NCBI GenBank assembly: GCA_020852965.1
Contig: JADYZV010000048.1
Coordinates: 1-64,000, forward strand
Source: Pirellulaceae bacterium
GTDB lineage: Bacteria; Planctomycetota; Planctomycetia; Pirellulales; Pirellulaceae
Length of the DNA: 64,000 bases
Reading direction: 5' to 3'
In this document: positions 39,421 through 48,863 of the stretch, one piece after another
How the letters are laid out: every line of letters begins with the position of its first letter
Position numbering within the stretch: the stretch's first letter is position 1
Position numbers and translations under genes: made by a program
Notes under the pieces: model-generated
Seen by the model: only the letters and a program-made list of their open reading frames with translations
Databases searched by the model: none
Told to the model about the DNA's origin: nothing

Positions 39421-40479
39421 TTGAAACTACCTCATTTGAGGATTGGATCGCTCGATATCGGCTTTCCTGTAGTCCAGGCGGCGCTGAGCGGCTACAGCGA
39501 CTGGCCGATGCGCATGTTGGCTCGCGAGCACGGGGCAAGTTATACCTTGTGCGAAGTGATGCTGGACCAATTCCTGGTTGCCTTTCGCGATCGGAGTAAG
39601 AACAAGCACTTTCTGTACAATTCGATCGAGGAGCAGCCGGTGGCCGGTCAGCTCATGGGGGCTGAGCCGCTGCAATTCTCATTGGGCGCCAAGCGGCTCG
39701 TGGAAGCGGGCTTCGCGGTGATCGACATCAATTTCGGCTGTCCGGTAAAGAAAGTACTTGGTCGCTGTCGCGGCGGTTTCCATCTGAGCCAACCGGCCAT
39801 CGCGCTGGAGATCATCCGCCGCACGCGAGACATCGTACCGCCTCAGATCCCAGTAACGGTGAAGATGCGGCGCGGGATTGACGACTCGGAAGCTAGCCGA
39901 GAGCAGTTTTTCGAGATCCTATCGGGCGGTTTTGAGGCGGGATTGGCGGCGGCGACCGTACATGGCCGCACGGTGCTACAACGTTACAACGGCCCCAGTC
40001 GCTGGGAGTTCCTGAAGGACGTGAAACAAGCCTTTCCTAACCAGACGATTCTGGGAAGTGGCGATTTATTCACCGCCCCCGACTGCTTGCGAATGCTCAG
40101 TGAAACCGGCGTCGATGGCGTGACCGTAGCGCGCGGAGCGATCGGTAATCCATGGATTTTCGAACAGACGCGGGCCTTGGCGGGCGGCCTCCCCCTGCCG
40201 CCTCCCCCAAGCTTGTTTCGCCAACGCGCAGTCATGCAGCGCCACTGGATGTTGGCTGAGCAAATCTACGGCGAAGCCCATACGGGAATGCTCATGCGGA
40301 AATTCGGTATTAAGTACTCTACCAGCCATCCTCAAGCGATCGACGTGCGCTCGGCTTTTGCCCGCGTCCGTAGTCGCGACGAGTGGTGGGCCGCACTCGA
40401 TCGCTGGTACGCCGAAGACCAGCCCGGTGTCTATCCCTCGCCTGAAAGCCACCGAGTTCAAGGTTCCGGTTGTTCGTAA
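39421..40479 (+). CDS. tRNA-dihydrouridine synthase
   Basis: 352 residues of the Dus family, which reduces uridines in tRNA D-loops using FMN and NADPH. TIM-barrel motifs: QAALSGYSDWPMRMLAREHG at the N-terminus, QLMGAEP, INFGCPVKKVLGRCRGG with the catalytic Cys, VTVKMRRGID, VHGRTVLQRYNG (FMN/tRNA contact) and GSGDLFTAPDC, GVTVARGAIGNPWIF. The C-terminal helical domain follows. The LGRCRGG where most DusB members have a Gly-Ala/Ser-Gly-Ser/Ala string is a little unusual. Start is a TTG; no ATG or GTG occurs in frame after the upstream stop at 39310, and no good Shine-Dalgarno is seen. Confidence 0.9.
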   Translation: MKLPHLRIGSLDIGFPVVQAALSGYSDWPMRMLAREHGASYTLCEVMLDQFLVAFRDRSKNKHFLYNSIEEQPVAGQLMGAEPLQFSLGAKRLVEAGFAVIDINFGCPVKKVLGRCRGGFHLSQPAIALEIIRRTRDIVPPQIPVTVKMRRGIDDSEASREQFFEILSGGFEAGLAAATVHGRTVLQRYNGPSRWEFLKDVKQAFPNQTILGSGDLFTAPDCLRMLSETGVDGVTVARGAIGNPWIFEQTRALAGGLPLPPPPSLFRQRAVMQRHWMLAEQIYGEAHTGMLMRKFGIKYSTSHPQAIDVRSAFARVRSRDEWWAALDRWYAEDQPGVYPSPESHRVQGSGCS

Positions 40480-40484
40480 TGTAA

Positions 40485-40574
40485 CGGTAGCTCGGTGGTC
40501 CTCCACCGAAATTCACGGTGGGGGACCACCGTGCTACGTTAAACCACGGTGGGGGACCACCGTGCTGCATTAGT
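40485..40574. repeat. Family C hairpin repeats, three parts
   Basis: GGTAGCTCGGTGGTCCTCC + ACCGAAATT, then two copies of CACGGTGGGGGACCACCGTG. All can pair (CGGTGG/CCACCG). They begin six bases after the TAA of the dus gene. Confidence 0.75.
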
Positions 40575-40706
40575 GGTCAACAATTTGCAACGATTTGGGC
40601 GAAAAAGTTGACAATCGCGTGGCGTTTCTGATAGCCTAGAAGCTGGGAGTAATATCTGCGCACGCGTTCGTGGGCGCGGCGGAGTTTCGTTTTGGAGAAC
40701 GTCGAA

Positions 40707-42365
40707 ATGCAATTCAACAGCCATCGCACGTCCGCTTGGGTCGCTTGGTTGCTCGTGGTAACGGTGGCCTGTGCGGGGCAGAGTCAGGGCCAAGGCAATG
40801 GTGAGCCTTTGACGCGTGAACAAGATAAGTTGGCGCGCGATTTCATTCGTGGTCGCACATCGGCGTCGGAAGAGGCCAAGGGAGCGTTGCGTTTGAAGAT
40901 GAAGGCCGAGGTCGATCGACTGAAGCTTCCGCCTGCCAGAACATTCGAAGAAGCCGAAGCCTTGGCCAAGTTGGTCGATACACGCAACAACATCGACGCA
41001 ACCTGGGTCACCGGGGCGAGAGACCCAGCGGCTCGCGCAGTGGCTGTCGAAGCCTTGGCGGTCTACGGGGAAATGTTGCTGAGCGAAGATGTATCCCCGC
41101 AATCGAAAGTCAATTGCATGGCCATGCTAGCGGAGCTCGACGAAGCCGGTGTCAATGGTGCTATGCCACCGACCCCTTCGGAAAAGGCCCTCGGCGTGCT
41201 GTACAAATACGCGAGGAACGATCAGGTTCCGGTCTACTTACGAGCCATTGCCCTCCACGGGGTCAATCGCCATATCGGACGCTGGTGGCCGACCGACAAG
41301 TGGCCCGACCGCACGAAGCAAGCAATCGAAAGAACGATGGCTGACATCGTCAACTCCGAGCCTGCGAGCCCGCTGGATGTGCGCGCTCATGCCTGGATGG
41401 TGCGCCGTGCATACGATTGCTTGAAGACCATGGAGTCTCCCATCGGAGCCAATTCGGCGCTCAATCGTTTGGCCGATCCCAAGGCGTTGCCCAGCCTTCG
41501 GTTGGCGGCGCTCGAGTATCTTTCGCGGCTCGATACGAGTGGGTTTCCTGAGGACAAAAAGAGTTTGCACTTGATTGGCTTAGCCCACTTCACTCGAAGT
41601 CAATTGGTCAACTGGTACGAAAAGGAAGACGACACCTTGAAAGCCAAATCTGGGGCGGCAGCGGGGGGTATGGGTGGCGGTAGGATGGATATGGCGATGG
41701 GTGGTGGCATGATGGACATGATGAGTGGCGGCATGATGGACATGATGGATGGCGGCATGATGGGCGGCGGCAGGATGGGTAGCGATATAGGCGATATGCT
41801 CGGCGGGTCGGGGGGCAGGAGAAGGGACAAGCCAGTCGATACGCAGACTTGGCAAGTTCGCTTGTCACGTCGGTTGATCAATCAGATTTCTCAAGCCGCC
41901 CACGTGGCGCTCGATGGTGTGGCACTTCCCGAAGGAAAACCGGTCCTAGGGGTCAAGCCCTTGAAGGATGCCAAGCTCTCGGCTGCAGAACAAGCCAAAA
42001 TAGCCAAATTGATCGAAGCCATTGAATTATTCCAAACTGCCGTCAATGATCCGCAGCGAGTGCGGAACATGGTCAGTCTGCTGACGCAAGCCGAAGGGAA
42101 TATTGAAGAGATCATGGACTTGGTCAAGGAAGTCCCTGGCTTTCTCGTGCGCTATCCCGAGTTGGTCCCCGACGAGGAGTTAGATTCAGCGGAAGATGAA
42201 GGTCCGCTACAGGCGGACCCCGCCAACCCCGATGCTCAACCCGGCGCAAGCGATCCTAGCGAACCAGCCGACACGGGCGAACCAGCCGACACGGGCGAAC
42301 CAGCCGAAGCGACCGAACCGCAGTCACCTCCCCCTGCTGAAGAAACAACGGCCTCCATTCCGTAA
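40707..42365 (+). CDS. Secreted helical protein with Met/Gly-rich insert
   Basis: 552 residues from the ATG at 40707 with GGAG nine bases upstream. A signal peptide ends near VACAGQSQGQ. The mature part is mainly helical, with HEAT-like pairs (AAVEALAVYGEM, LRLAALEYLSRL, VYLRAIALHGVN). Around residues 320-370 there is a Met/Gly/Asp-rich segment (GGGMMDMMSGGMMDMMDGG) in which Met is about one residue in three. The C-terminus is an acidic Pro/Glu repeat with two copies of EPADTG. The Met-rich segment could bind copper or form a flexible linker; that is inference. Family not recognised. Confidence 0.75.
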   Translation: MQFNSHRTSAWVAWLLVVTVACAGQSQGQGNGEPLTREQDKLARDFIRGRTSASEEAKGALRLKMKAEVDRLKLPPARTFEEAEALAKLVDTRNNIDATWVTGARDPAARAVAVEALAVYGEMLLSEDVSPQSKVNCMAMLAELDEAGVNGAMPPTPSEKALGVLYKYARNDQVPVYLRAIALHGVNRHIGRWWPTDKWPDRTKQAIERTMADIVNSEPASPLDVRAHAWMVRRAYDCLKTMESPIGANSALNRLADPKALPSLRLAALEYLSRLDTSGFPEDKKSLHLIGLAHFTRSQLVNWYEKEDDTLKAKSGAAAGGMGGGRMDMAMGGGMMDMMSGGMMDMMDGGMMGGGRMGSDIGDMLGGSGGRRRDKPVDTQTWQVRLSRRLINQISQAAHVALDGVALPEGKPVLGVKPLKDAKLSAAEQAKIAKLIEAIELFQTAVNDPQRVRNMVSLLTQAEGNIEEIMDLVKEVPGFLVRYPELVPDEELDSAEDEGPLQADPANPDAQPGASDPSEPADTGEPADTGEPAEATEPQSPPPAEETTASIP

Positions 42366-42592
42366 TTTGCAACTCGACCAGCCTACTCAGCCATCTTCAA
42401 GCCACGCGCTCGACGCTACCGCTCGTCACTTCACTAATACATGATTTTGACGGACCACTAGCCACCGCTCCAAATTGAAAAACGAAGAGTCAGCGCCAAG
42501 AAAACTCTGCATTTTGCATTTATCAATTCTCATTTTGCATTCCCAGAATGCTCAATGTCTTCCCGCGCCGTAGTCTTGGTGAGCACCGCGCA

Positions 42593-42648
42593 CCAAGAAC
42601 CAAGAACTAAGAACCAAGAACCAAGAACCAAGAACTAAGAACCAAGAA
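42593..42648 (+). repeat. Heptamer tandem array, 8 units (CCAAGAA)
   Basis: Six units CCAAGAA and two CTAAGAA, the inverse orientation of the array at 31137. It ends 13 bases from the stop codon of the DUF2062 gene. Just before it (42506-42545) is a loose CATTTTGCATT repeat. The rest of 42366-42661 has no recognised content. Confidence 0.9.
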
Positions 42649-42661
42649 CCACTCCCTCCCC

Positions 42662-43294
42662 TCAGGCAGCGTTTTCTTCGCCGGGCGCATTGCCCTTGGT
42701 GCTAGCAGCGGGATGCGAAACTCGCGACTGCTCGGGTACTCGGCCCACTTCCTCTACGGGTGTTAGCTTGGGGGGCATTAACTGACCCCAGCGGCGCAAA
42801 CGATAACTGCGAATCGCCAGCAGTGAGATATAGTAGCTGAGAACTCCCAACGCGCTGGCCACCACCACGCATCCCAGACACAGAGGGGGGATGATATCCA
42901 TCAGCCCTTCCCACCAGAATTTGATGGTGATACCCCACGTGGTCGTTGGGTCGGCCTGCAATTGCTGCCACTCGGTCCATTTCTCGTTGTCTACTTTCCC
43001 GCCAAGCAGGACGCAGCCAAGCCGGTAGCAGGGGTAGTAAATTGGAATGGCGGTGGCGGGGTTAGAAATCCAAACGAGTGGTATTCCCACCAGTTTGTTG
43101 GCGCGCAACATCCATGCCAGCGTCACCGACAGCAGCATCTGAAAACCGATCAGCGGCGTAAACGTCACGAACATGCCCACCGCGATCCCCAGCGCTAGTC
43201 GATGCGGCGGATCGTCGGCATGTAGCACTTTATACACGCAAAAATCCTTCGCGCGTTTCCAGTAGTGCCGGAATTGATCGCTGACAATTTTCAT
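42662..43294 (-). CDS. DUF2062 membrane protein
   Basis: 210 residues with three to four membrane helices. The DUF2062 signature is present: HRLALGIAVGMFVTFTPLIG, then FQMLLSVTLAWMLRANK and GIPLVWISNPATAIPIYYP. The family is found as single genes or fused to glycosyltransferases and has no settled function. The C-terminal 50 residues are polar and low in complexity. It has no operon partner; the heptamer array at 42593 lies just past its stop. Confidence 0.9.
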   Translation of the reverse strand: MKIVSDQFRHYWKRAKDFCVYKVLHADDPPHRLALGIAVGMFVTFTPLIGFQMLLSVTLAWMLRANKLVGIPLVWISNPATAIPIYYPCYRLGCVLLGGKVDNEKWTEWQQLQADPTTTWGITIKFWWEGLMDIIPPLCLGCVVVASALGVLSYYISLLAIRSYRLRRWGQLMPPKLTPVEEVGRVPEQSRVSHPAASTKGNAPGEENAA

Positions 43295-43747
43295 GGAATG
43301 TTATAGGCTAGCGAAGCCATTGCTCGTTACGATTATTCTATGCTGCGTTTGCCATCAATGTGGTGACAAACGCAAATTTGGCAATAATCGCTAAGGCGGC
43401 AAATGATCTTTTAAACGATCGTATGGAGGCAAAGCGGAATCACCCGCAGTCGGTGTGTCCTCAAGCCATCTGCCACAGGGGTATTATGATAGCATCGGCT
43501 TCAATGGGTGGGAGCGTTTATCGACGACGCGGAAAATCGGGTTAGGTGGCCTAACTAAGCTTATTGCAATCCGCCCGCTTGTCCAGAGAACTACCCCCGC
43601 GAAATCCTCCCAAGCAGCGAAATCGCTTTGTTTGCCCCAATTTTACATTGCTTCGGGACAGTCAGTCCACTAGAATCCGCGCGGCGGTGCGCCCCGTTGC
43701 ATCATCCACTACCCTAGCCCACGACACCGATCAAGGAGGATCTGGTG
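43295..43747. other. Intergenic space upstream of the Kdo/LPS operon
   Basis: About 450 bases between divergent genes. No gene or repeat of the listed families is seen. The only clear signal is the strong Shine-Dalgarno AAGGAGGA at 43733-43740, which fixes the kdsD start at the ATG 43748. Confidence 0.5.
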
Positions 43748-44848
43748 ATGCCCCTAGCCAGACGCAATGTCGCAGATTCTAACTCGCCGTCAGCGTTCGA
43801 TAAGCCGCTCAATTCCGTCGTTGAGCGTGGTCGCAATGTGTTGCGCAGTGAGCGTCAGGCGATCGAGCAGTTGATCGAAGGACTCGACGATTCGTTCGCT
43901 CGCGCCGTCGAGCGGTTGTTGGGCTGCCGCGGCTCGGTAGTCGTCAGCGGCATGGGTAAAGCCGGAATAGTTGGTCAAAAGTTGGCCGCCTCGCTCAGCT
44001 CCACTGGCACGCCCAGTTGTTTTTTGCATCCGGCCGAAGCCGTTCACGGAGATTTGGGCTGCATTCGCCCACACGATATCGTGCTGCTGTTATCCTATAG
44101 TGGCGAAACGGACGAAGTGTTGCGTCTGCTGCCGTTGGTTAGCGAAGTGGCCGATGCCAGCTTAGCCATTACCGCCCGCGCTGACAGTACGCTGGCGCGC
44201 GGAGTCGACCTGGCCTTGCTGACTGGCCAACACCCCGAAGCGTGTCACATGGGACTTGCTCCAAGCTGTAGTACGACCGCCATGTTGGCTTTGGGCGATG
44301 CGTTGGCGCTGGTGGTCAGCAGCCAGCGCGGCTTTACTCGTGAACAATTCGCGAAGCTGCATCCCGCCGGCAACTTGGGAAAACAACTCACCCGAGTCGA
44401 AGAGGTGATGCGACCGTTGGCCGAATGCCGCTTGGCTGTTGACAGCCAAAGCGTACGCGACGTGTTGATTCATGTCGGTCGCCCGGGGCGTCGAACCGGT
44501 GCGACCATGCTCACCAATGCGACTGGAGAATTGAGTGGTATTTTCACTGACAGCGATTTGGCACGCCTGCTCGAAGCCTCCCACGAATCACAGCTCGATC
44601 AACCGATCGCCCAGGTCATGACGCGGCGAGTACAGACCGTTTCAGCCGGAACCTATTTGGCCGACGCCATGCGCACGCTGGCACAACTCAAGATTAGCGA
44701 GCTACCGGTGGTCTCGCCCGATCGTCGGCCACTGGGATTGATCGATATTACCGACGTCATGTGCGTGATGTCCGAAGACTGGTCGCGCTCTGACGAGCTC
44801 GCTGAGCCACAGATCTTGCCGATCTCCGCCCATCGTACTCACGTGTAA
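43748..44848 (+). CDS. kdsD: D-arabinose 5-phosphate isomerase (KdsD/KpsF/GutQ)
   Basis: 366 residues. Converts ribulose 5-phosphate to arabinose 5-phosphate, the first step to Kdo. SIS domain at about 45-185: VVVSGMGKAGIVGQKLAASL, HPAEAVHGDLGCI, LLLSYSGETDEVLRLL and the substrate loop CHMGLAPSCSTTAMLALGDA. Two CBS domains follow (about 205-350) with VMRPLAECRL and VMTRRVQTVS. Start at ATG 43748 is fixed by AAGGAGGA eight bases upstream; a GTG at 43745 is too close. First gene of a three-gene operon with kdsC (22 bases later) and the LptC/LptA-like gene. Confidence 0.94.
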   Translation: MPLARRNVADSNSPSAFDKPLNSVVERGRNVLRSERQAIEQLIEGLDDSFARAVERLLGCRGSVVVSGMGKAGIVGQKLAASLSSTGTPSCFLHPAEAVHGDLGCIRPHDIVLLLSYSGETDEVLRLLPLVSEVADASLAITARADSTLARGVDLALLTGQHPEACHMGLAPSCSTTAMLALGDALALVVSSQRGFTREQFAKLHPAGNLGKQLTRVEEVMRPLAECRLAVDSQSVRDVLIHVGRPGRRTGATMLTNATGELSGIFTDSDLARLLEASHESQLDQPIAQVMTRRVQTVSAGTYLADAMRTLAQLKISELPVVSPDRRPLGLIDITDVMCVMSEDWSRSDELAEPQILPISAHRTHV

Positions 44849-44870
44849 CAGCCAACGTCAGGATACCTCG

Positions 44871-45401
44871 ATGGCCAATAAAGATATCGAAGCCGCCAAA
44901 CCCATTCGCTTGATCCTCTCCGACGTCGATGGCGTGCTCACCGACGGCTCGATCACCATCGACAACGCGGGAGTCGAGAGCAAAACTTTTTACGTCCGCG
45001 ATGGCCTGGCGATCAAACTTTGGCAGCGCTGTGAGTTTCAGTTTGGAATCGTCACCGCCCGCAATTCGCAAATAGTCAAGTTGCGAGCGGCTGAGTTGAA
45101 TATCGAAATTGTTCGCCAAGGCTCGGCGGATAAGTTGCCGGTTGTGCGTGAGATCATTGGGCAACTTGGGCTGCAAGCTCACGAGGTAAGTTATATCGGC
45201 GACGATCTACCGGACATTCCCGTGATGCACGAAGTTGGGTTGCCCATCGCGGTCGCTGATGCAGCGAGAGAAGTCCGCGAGGTGGCCAAATGGACGACCC
45301 AACTGCCGGGCGGCCGTGGAGCGGTGCGTGAGGCGATCGAGCGTCTGCTGAGAGCCAAGGGGTGTTGGGACCATTGCATACCCGCACACACGGTAGGATA
45401 G
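44871..45401 (+). CDS. kdsC: 3-deoxy-D-manno-octulosonate 8-phosphate phosphatase
   Basis: 176 residues, HAD superfamily without a cap domain. Removes phosphate from Kdo 8-phosphate. Motif I LILSDVDGVLTDG (nucleophile Asp18, acid/base Asp20), motif II FGIVTARNS, motif III Lys in GSADKLPVV and motif IV YIGDDLPDIPVM. The C-terminus (LPGGRGAVREAIERLL) has the GGxGAxRE loop that reaches into the neighbouring active site in the tetramer. Placed between kdsD and the Lpt-like gene. Confidence 0.95.
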   Translation: MANKDIEAAKPIRLILSDVDGVLTDGSITIDNAGVESKTFYVRDGLAIKLWQRCEFQFGIVTARNSQIVKLRAAELNIEIVRQGSADKLPVVREIIGQLGLQAHEVSYIGDDLPDIPVMHEVGLPIAVADAAREVREVAKWTTQLPGGRGAVREAIERLLRAKGCWDHCIPAHTVG

Positions 45402-45410
45402 CTGCAAGCG

Positions 45411-48400
45411 ATGAACGTTTTCATTCGACGCTACGTCTCGACGCTACTTGGGCTGCTCATCGTCATGGGCGGCTACTCGCTGTTTGTCGTACCCGCGATT
45501 GAACCTCCCGCGCGTCCACCGGTTACTCCGCCTCCCTTTTCGGGCGCGTTGGCGGGGGACCAATGGTGGCGTTCGTTCTTCCCTGCTGGCGCTTGGCAAA
45601 CATCCAATCCACAAATTCTACAGAGCAAGCGTGGCATCGTGCTGCTATCGCAATCCTGGGTGCAAGAGGGCCCCAAGACGCTGCGACTGCAACCGCTGAC
45701 GATGATTTTGCCCCAGGGAGATAGTCTCGAATCGTCGGATGCGGCCAAGGATGTTCTCATCGTCAGTTCCGAACTCGGAGCGGTGATTCATCTCGAAGAG
45801 GAATTCGATCCGAGCGTTTCGACCCCCTCGGTCGAGCGCGGGCAGCTCAGCGGTGCGATCGAGATCACGCGACAACTGCAAGGCAAACCGAACGAGTATC
45901 CCTTGAAACTCCGCACCAGCGATCTATCGCTCGACCGCAGTCGAGTTTTCACGCAGCAAGAAGTCATCATCGAGTGGCCGGAAGGAATCATCGTCGGCCA
46001 CGACATGAAACTCACTCTTCAAGGAGACTTGCTCGGGGCGCACAACAAACAAGAGTCATCTCCCTGGGGACCGCTGCGGACGTTGGAACTGTATCACGTC
46101 GATCGTATCGAAGCTGCGCTGCCTGCGGGCGGATTGTGGAAGGATTCCAAATTGCCCTCACCCGCTGGACAGCCCCCGCTGTCGACCCTGCCAGCGCTGA
46201 TGAAGCTTGCGTGCGGCGGTCGCTTTACATTCGACTTTACCCAGTCCCGCGCGACGCTGACTGGTGGTGTGCAGCTCACGCATCAGCTCGCCCAACTTCC
46301 GCCAGACGAATTCTCCAGCCAGGAAGTGACGCTGCAGGTCGTGCCGCCTGATGGCTCCCATAGCAATCCACTTCACACCGCCCGTGCCTCCGATTCTCGT
46401 GGCACGCTGGGGGGCATTCAAATCCGTCAAATCGAAGCTCGTGGTGTCGACTCGCTCGAAAATTTTGTCGGCGAACGCAAGGTCGAACTCAAGGCACCCA
46501 CCATCGACGCCTTTGCCTCTGCCAAACGACTGCGCATCGACGTGCTCAAAAATCGGATCGAGCTCGACGGCAAACTCGACCATCCCAGTGCCACTCAGTC
46601 GACCGCCTGGCTCAAGTACGGAGGCTATGAATTCACCGCTCCTCGCATCGACTATGACTCGGATGGTAATGCCGCCAACCCAGCCTTGGCCGCTGAGCAC
46701 TTGGGGTACCTCGTTGCCAGTGGAGCGGGGGAACTGCGCATGCCCTCCACCGCTAGCACCGGGAAAGCGCTGGTGCGCTGGCAGGATACGCTCGAGATGC
46801 GTCCCACCGACATCGCCGGGCAACAATGGGTCGGACTATTTGGCAACGTTCTCGTCGAAAGCGCACTCCACGGTTACATGGCCAGCGACAAATTGGAAAT
46901 CTGGTTGCGAAAGAACCAAGCCGCTTCCGCAGCCTCCAACGCTCCAGCACCCGGCGGCACGCTGTCGAACACGTCAGTTGCCACTGCGCAATTCCTGCCG
47001 GAACGGATACATGCCACTGGAAAGACGACACTCGACGCCCAACAAATCAAGGCACACGTCGAAGAGCTAAGCTTGGCATTGAACTTTGTTCAAGACGTCG
47101 ATCCCAATGCAGCCGCCCCAGGCAGTCCGGCTTTGAGCGACTCGGCCGGTCGCCCGATGTATCAGTGGTTGAATCCCCCGGCAGAGAATGTCTCGGCTGG
47201 CGGAGCGATATCGCCCGTCCCACCAATCGCGCAAGCCGCTCAGGGAACGCAGAAAAAGTTTAACCCGCTAACGGTTAACGGGAGCTCGCTGCATTCAACC
47301 ATTATCGTAGCGGGCCAGGAGAGTTGGGTCGACAATTTGACCGTCGCCGGTCCTTTGAACGTAACAGGTGAAGCGATTGGGCCCAATCAACCAGGTTGGA
47401 ATGTGGTCGGTGATGAACTGCAATTGGCCACCAACTCGGCTGGGCAAGTTGACATGCAGATCAGCGGCAAACCCGCTCGTATCACCCTGGGCGAAGGATC
47501 CTTGGAAGGACCGCTCATTCGCTTCGATCAACGCAGCAATTTAATTTGGATGGATCAGCCTGGAGAATTCACCATCCCGACCAGCGCTTTGGCCGCATCG
47601 CAACCCAGCTCAACCGGCACGATCGACTGGTTCGAACCGCCTCACTGCACTTGGAAAGGACGCATGTTGTTCGACGGACGCATCGTGCGCATTGAAGGTG
47701 ATATCGACTTCGACGGTGCGATGGCGATCGACCACGACCAGTTTTGGTGGATTCATGGTAAGTCCGACGTGTTGCAATTGGAGTTATCCCAAGCCGTCAA
47801 CCTCGATGATCTCAAGGGGGCTACCGCACAACCACTCAAAGTCACCGTCAGCCAAAATGTCAACATTATGGCCTCGCAGCTCGACCATACCGGCACCAAG
47901 AAGAGTCGTCAGCAACTACAGCTACCCTCGCTCAGCTTCGACATTCAGACGCACGAAATTCTTGGCCTCGGGCCCGGTTCCATTCGCTCTTGGTACATTG
48001 CGAAGAGCACGATTGGACAGATGGCCAGCAGTAGCGCCTCGCGCGCTACCGAGAATCTGCAAGGGGCGCATTTGATTTTTCGCGAAAGCATGAGCGGCTT
48101 TCTCGATCGCAGCGAACTCAACTTCTTAGGCAAAGTGGAAGTCGCTGCGGGACCATTGGCCAATTGGGAAGAGTCGATCGACTTGGCGCAAATGCAACGC
48201 TTGACGATCAACCAAATGCACTTGGATTGCGACCTGCTGAAACTGTACGACACCAGCGGCCTGAGCAGTACTGCCAGCCTGGCCTCTGGCCGTGGTTCGG
48301 GCGGGGATCGAACCAGTAAAGCATGGGAGATTCAAGCCAAAGGGAATGTTCACTTCGCTGGCAAGGCCGAATCGGGGGACTACGAAGGCGAAGGTGCCGA

Positions 48401-48689
48401 AGTCACTTACGTACAAGCCAAAGAACTGCTCACTCTGTTCGGTGAACCGCGACGCTCAGCCCGGATCATCAAGACGCCCACCGATCGCTCGCTCGAACAG
48501 ACCATCAATGCCTCGGTCGAATACGCGGCTATCAATCCGCGCACGTTGGCCATCGAGAGTTTCAAAATCGGCCAAGATGGAATACGCGTAGACGCCCCCA
48601 TTGCACCCGGCGGAGTCGCGCCGCCAGGCGGCAACCTCCCCATCCCCAACCCGCGCGGCAGCGTATCCGATTTCCTCCAACGCCGCTAA
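45411..48689 (+). CDS. Giant LptC/LptA (OstA)-like LPS transport protein
   Basis: 1092 residues, about five times a normal LptC. One N-terminal membrane helix (VSTLLGLLIVMGGYSLFVV), then a periplasmic part made almost wholly of beta strands. The N-terminal 230 residues follow the LptC pattern (ADVLIVSSELGAVIHLE, DLSLDRSRVFTQQEVIIEW, IIVGHDMKLTLQGDLLG); the rest has repeated OstA/LptA-like stretches (VELKAPTIDAFASAKRLRID, VNIMASQLDH, EGEGAEVTYVQAKELLTLFG). The gene is nine bases after kdsC. Context and fold indicate that it bridges LPS from the inner membrane to the outer membrane, perhaps uniting LptC and LptA in one chain. Fusion is an inference. Confidence 0.78.
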   Translation: MNVFIRRYVSTLLGLLIVMGGYSLFVVPAIEPPARPPVTPPPFSGALAGDQWWRSFFPAGAWQTSNPQILQSKRGIVLLSQSWVQEGPKTLRLQPLTMILPQGDSLESSDAAKDVLIVSSELGAVIHLEEEFDPSVSTPSVERGQLSGAIEITRQLQGKPNEYPLKLRTSDLSLDRSRVFTQQEVIIEWPEGIIVGHDMKLTLQGDLLGAHNKQESSPWGPLRTLELYHVDRIEAALPAGGLWKDSKLPSPAGQPPLSTLPALMKLACGGRFTFDFTQSRATLTGGVQLTHQLAQLPPDEFSSQEVTLQVVPPDGSHSNPLHTARASDSRGTLGGIQIRQIEARGVDSLENFVGERKVELKAPTIDAFASAKRLRIDVLKNRIELDGKLDHPSATQSTAWLKYGGYEFTAPRIDYDSDGNAANPALAAEHLGYLVASGAGELRMPSTASTGKALVRWQDTLEMRPTDIAGQQWVGLFGNVLVESALHGYMASDKLEIWLRKNQAASAASNAPAPGGTLSNTSVATAQFLPERIHATGKTTLDAQQIKAHVEELSLALNFVQDVDPNAAAPGSPALSDSAGRPMYQWLNPPAENVSAGGAISPVPPIAQAAQGTQKKFNPLTVNGSSLHSTIIVAGQESWVDNLTVAGPLNVTGEAIGPNQPGWNVVGDELQLATNSAGQVDMQISGKPARITLGEGSLEGPLIRFDQRSNLIWMDQPGEFTIPTSALAASQPSSTGTIDWFEPPHCTWKGRMLFDGRIVRIEGDIDFDGAMAIDHDQFWWIHGKSDVLQLELSQAVNLDDLKGATAQPLKVTVSQNVNIMASQLDHTGTKKSRQQLQLPSLSFDIQTHEILGLGPGSIRSWYIAKSTIGQMASSSASRATENLQGAHLIFRESMSGFLDRSELNFLGKVEVAAGPLANWEESIDLAQMQRLTINQMHLDCDLLKLYDTSGLSSTASLASGRGSGGDRTSKAWEIQAKGNVHFAGKAESGDYEGEGAEVTYVQAKELLTLFGEPRRSARIIKTPTDRSLEQTINASVEYAAINPRTLAIESFKIGQDGIRVDAPIAPGGVAPPGGNLPIPNPRGSVSDFLQRR

Positions 48690-48695
48690 GGAAAG

Positions 48696-48863
48696 TTTTT
48701 GGTTCTTGGTTCTTGGTTCTTGGTTCTTGGTTCTTGGTGCTTGGTGCTTGGTTCTTGGTGCTTGGTTCTTGGTGCTTGGTGCTTGGTGCTTGGTGCTTGG
48801 TTCTTGGTTCTTGGTGCTTGGTGCTTGGTGCTTGGTGCTTGGTGCTTGGTGCTTGGTGCTTAA
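48696..48863 (+). repeat. Heptamer tandem array, 24 units (TTCTTGG/TGCTTGG)
   Basis: 168 bases exactly. The left end is a degenerate unit six bases after the Lpt-like gene's stop; the right end is TGCTTAA, in which the bases 48860-48862 are the reverse of the DUF1501 stop codon TAA. The array thus fills the whole convergent gap and includes the stop codon of one gene. Confidence 0.95.

Noticed and set aside
41580..41881. His-rich or Pro/Ser-rich minus-strand frames
   Set aside because: Antisense shadows of the Met/Gly-rich segment of the secreted protein at 40707-42365.
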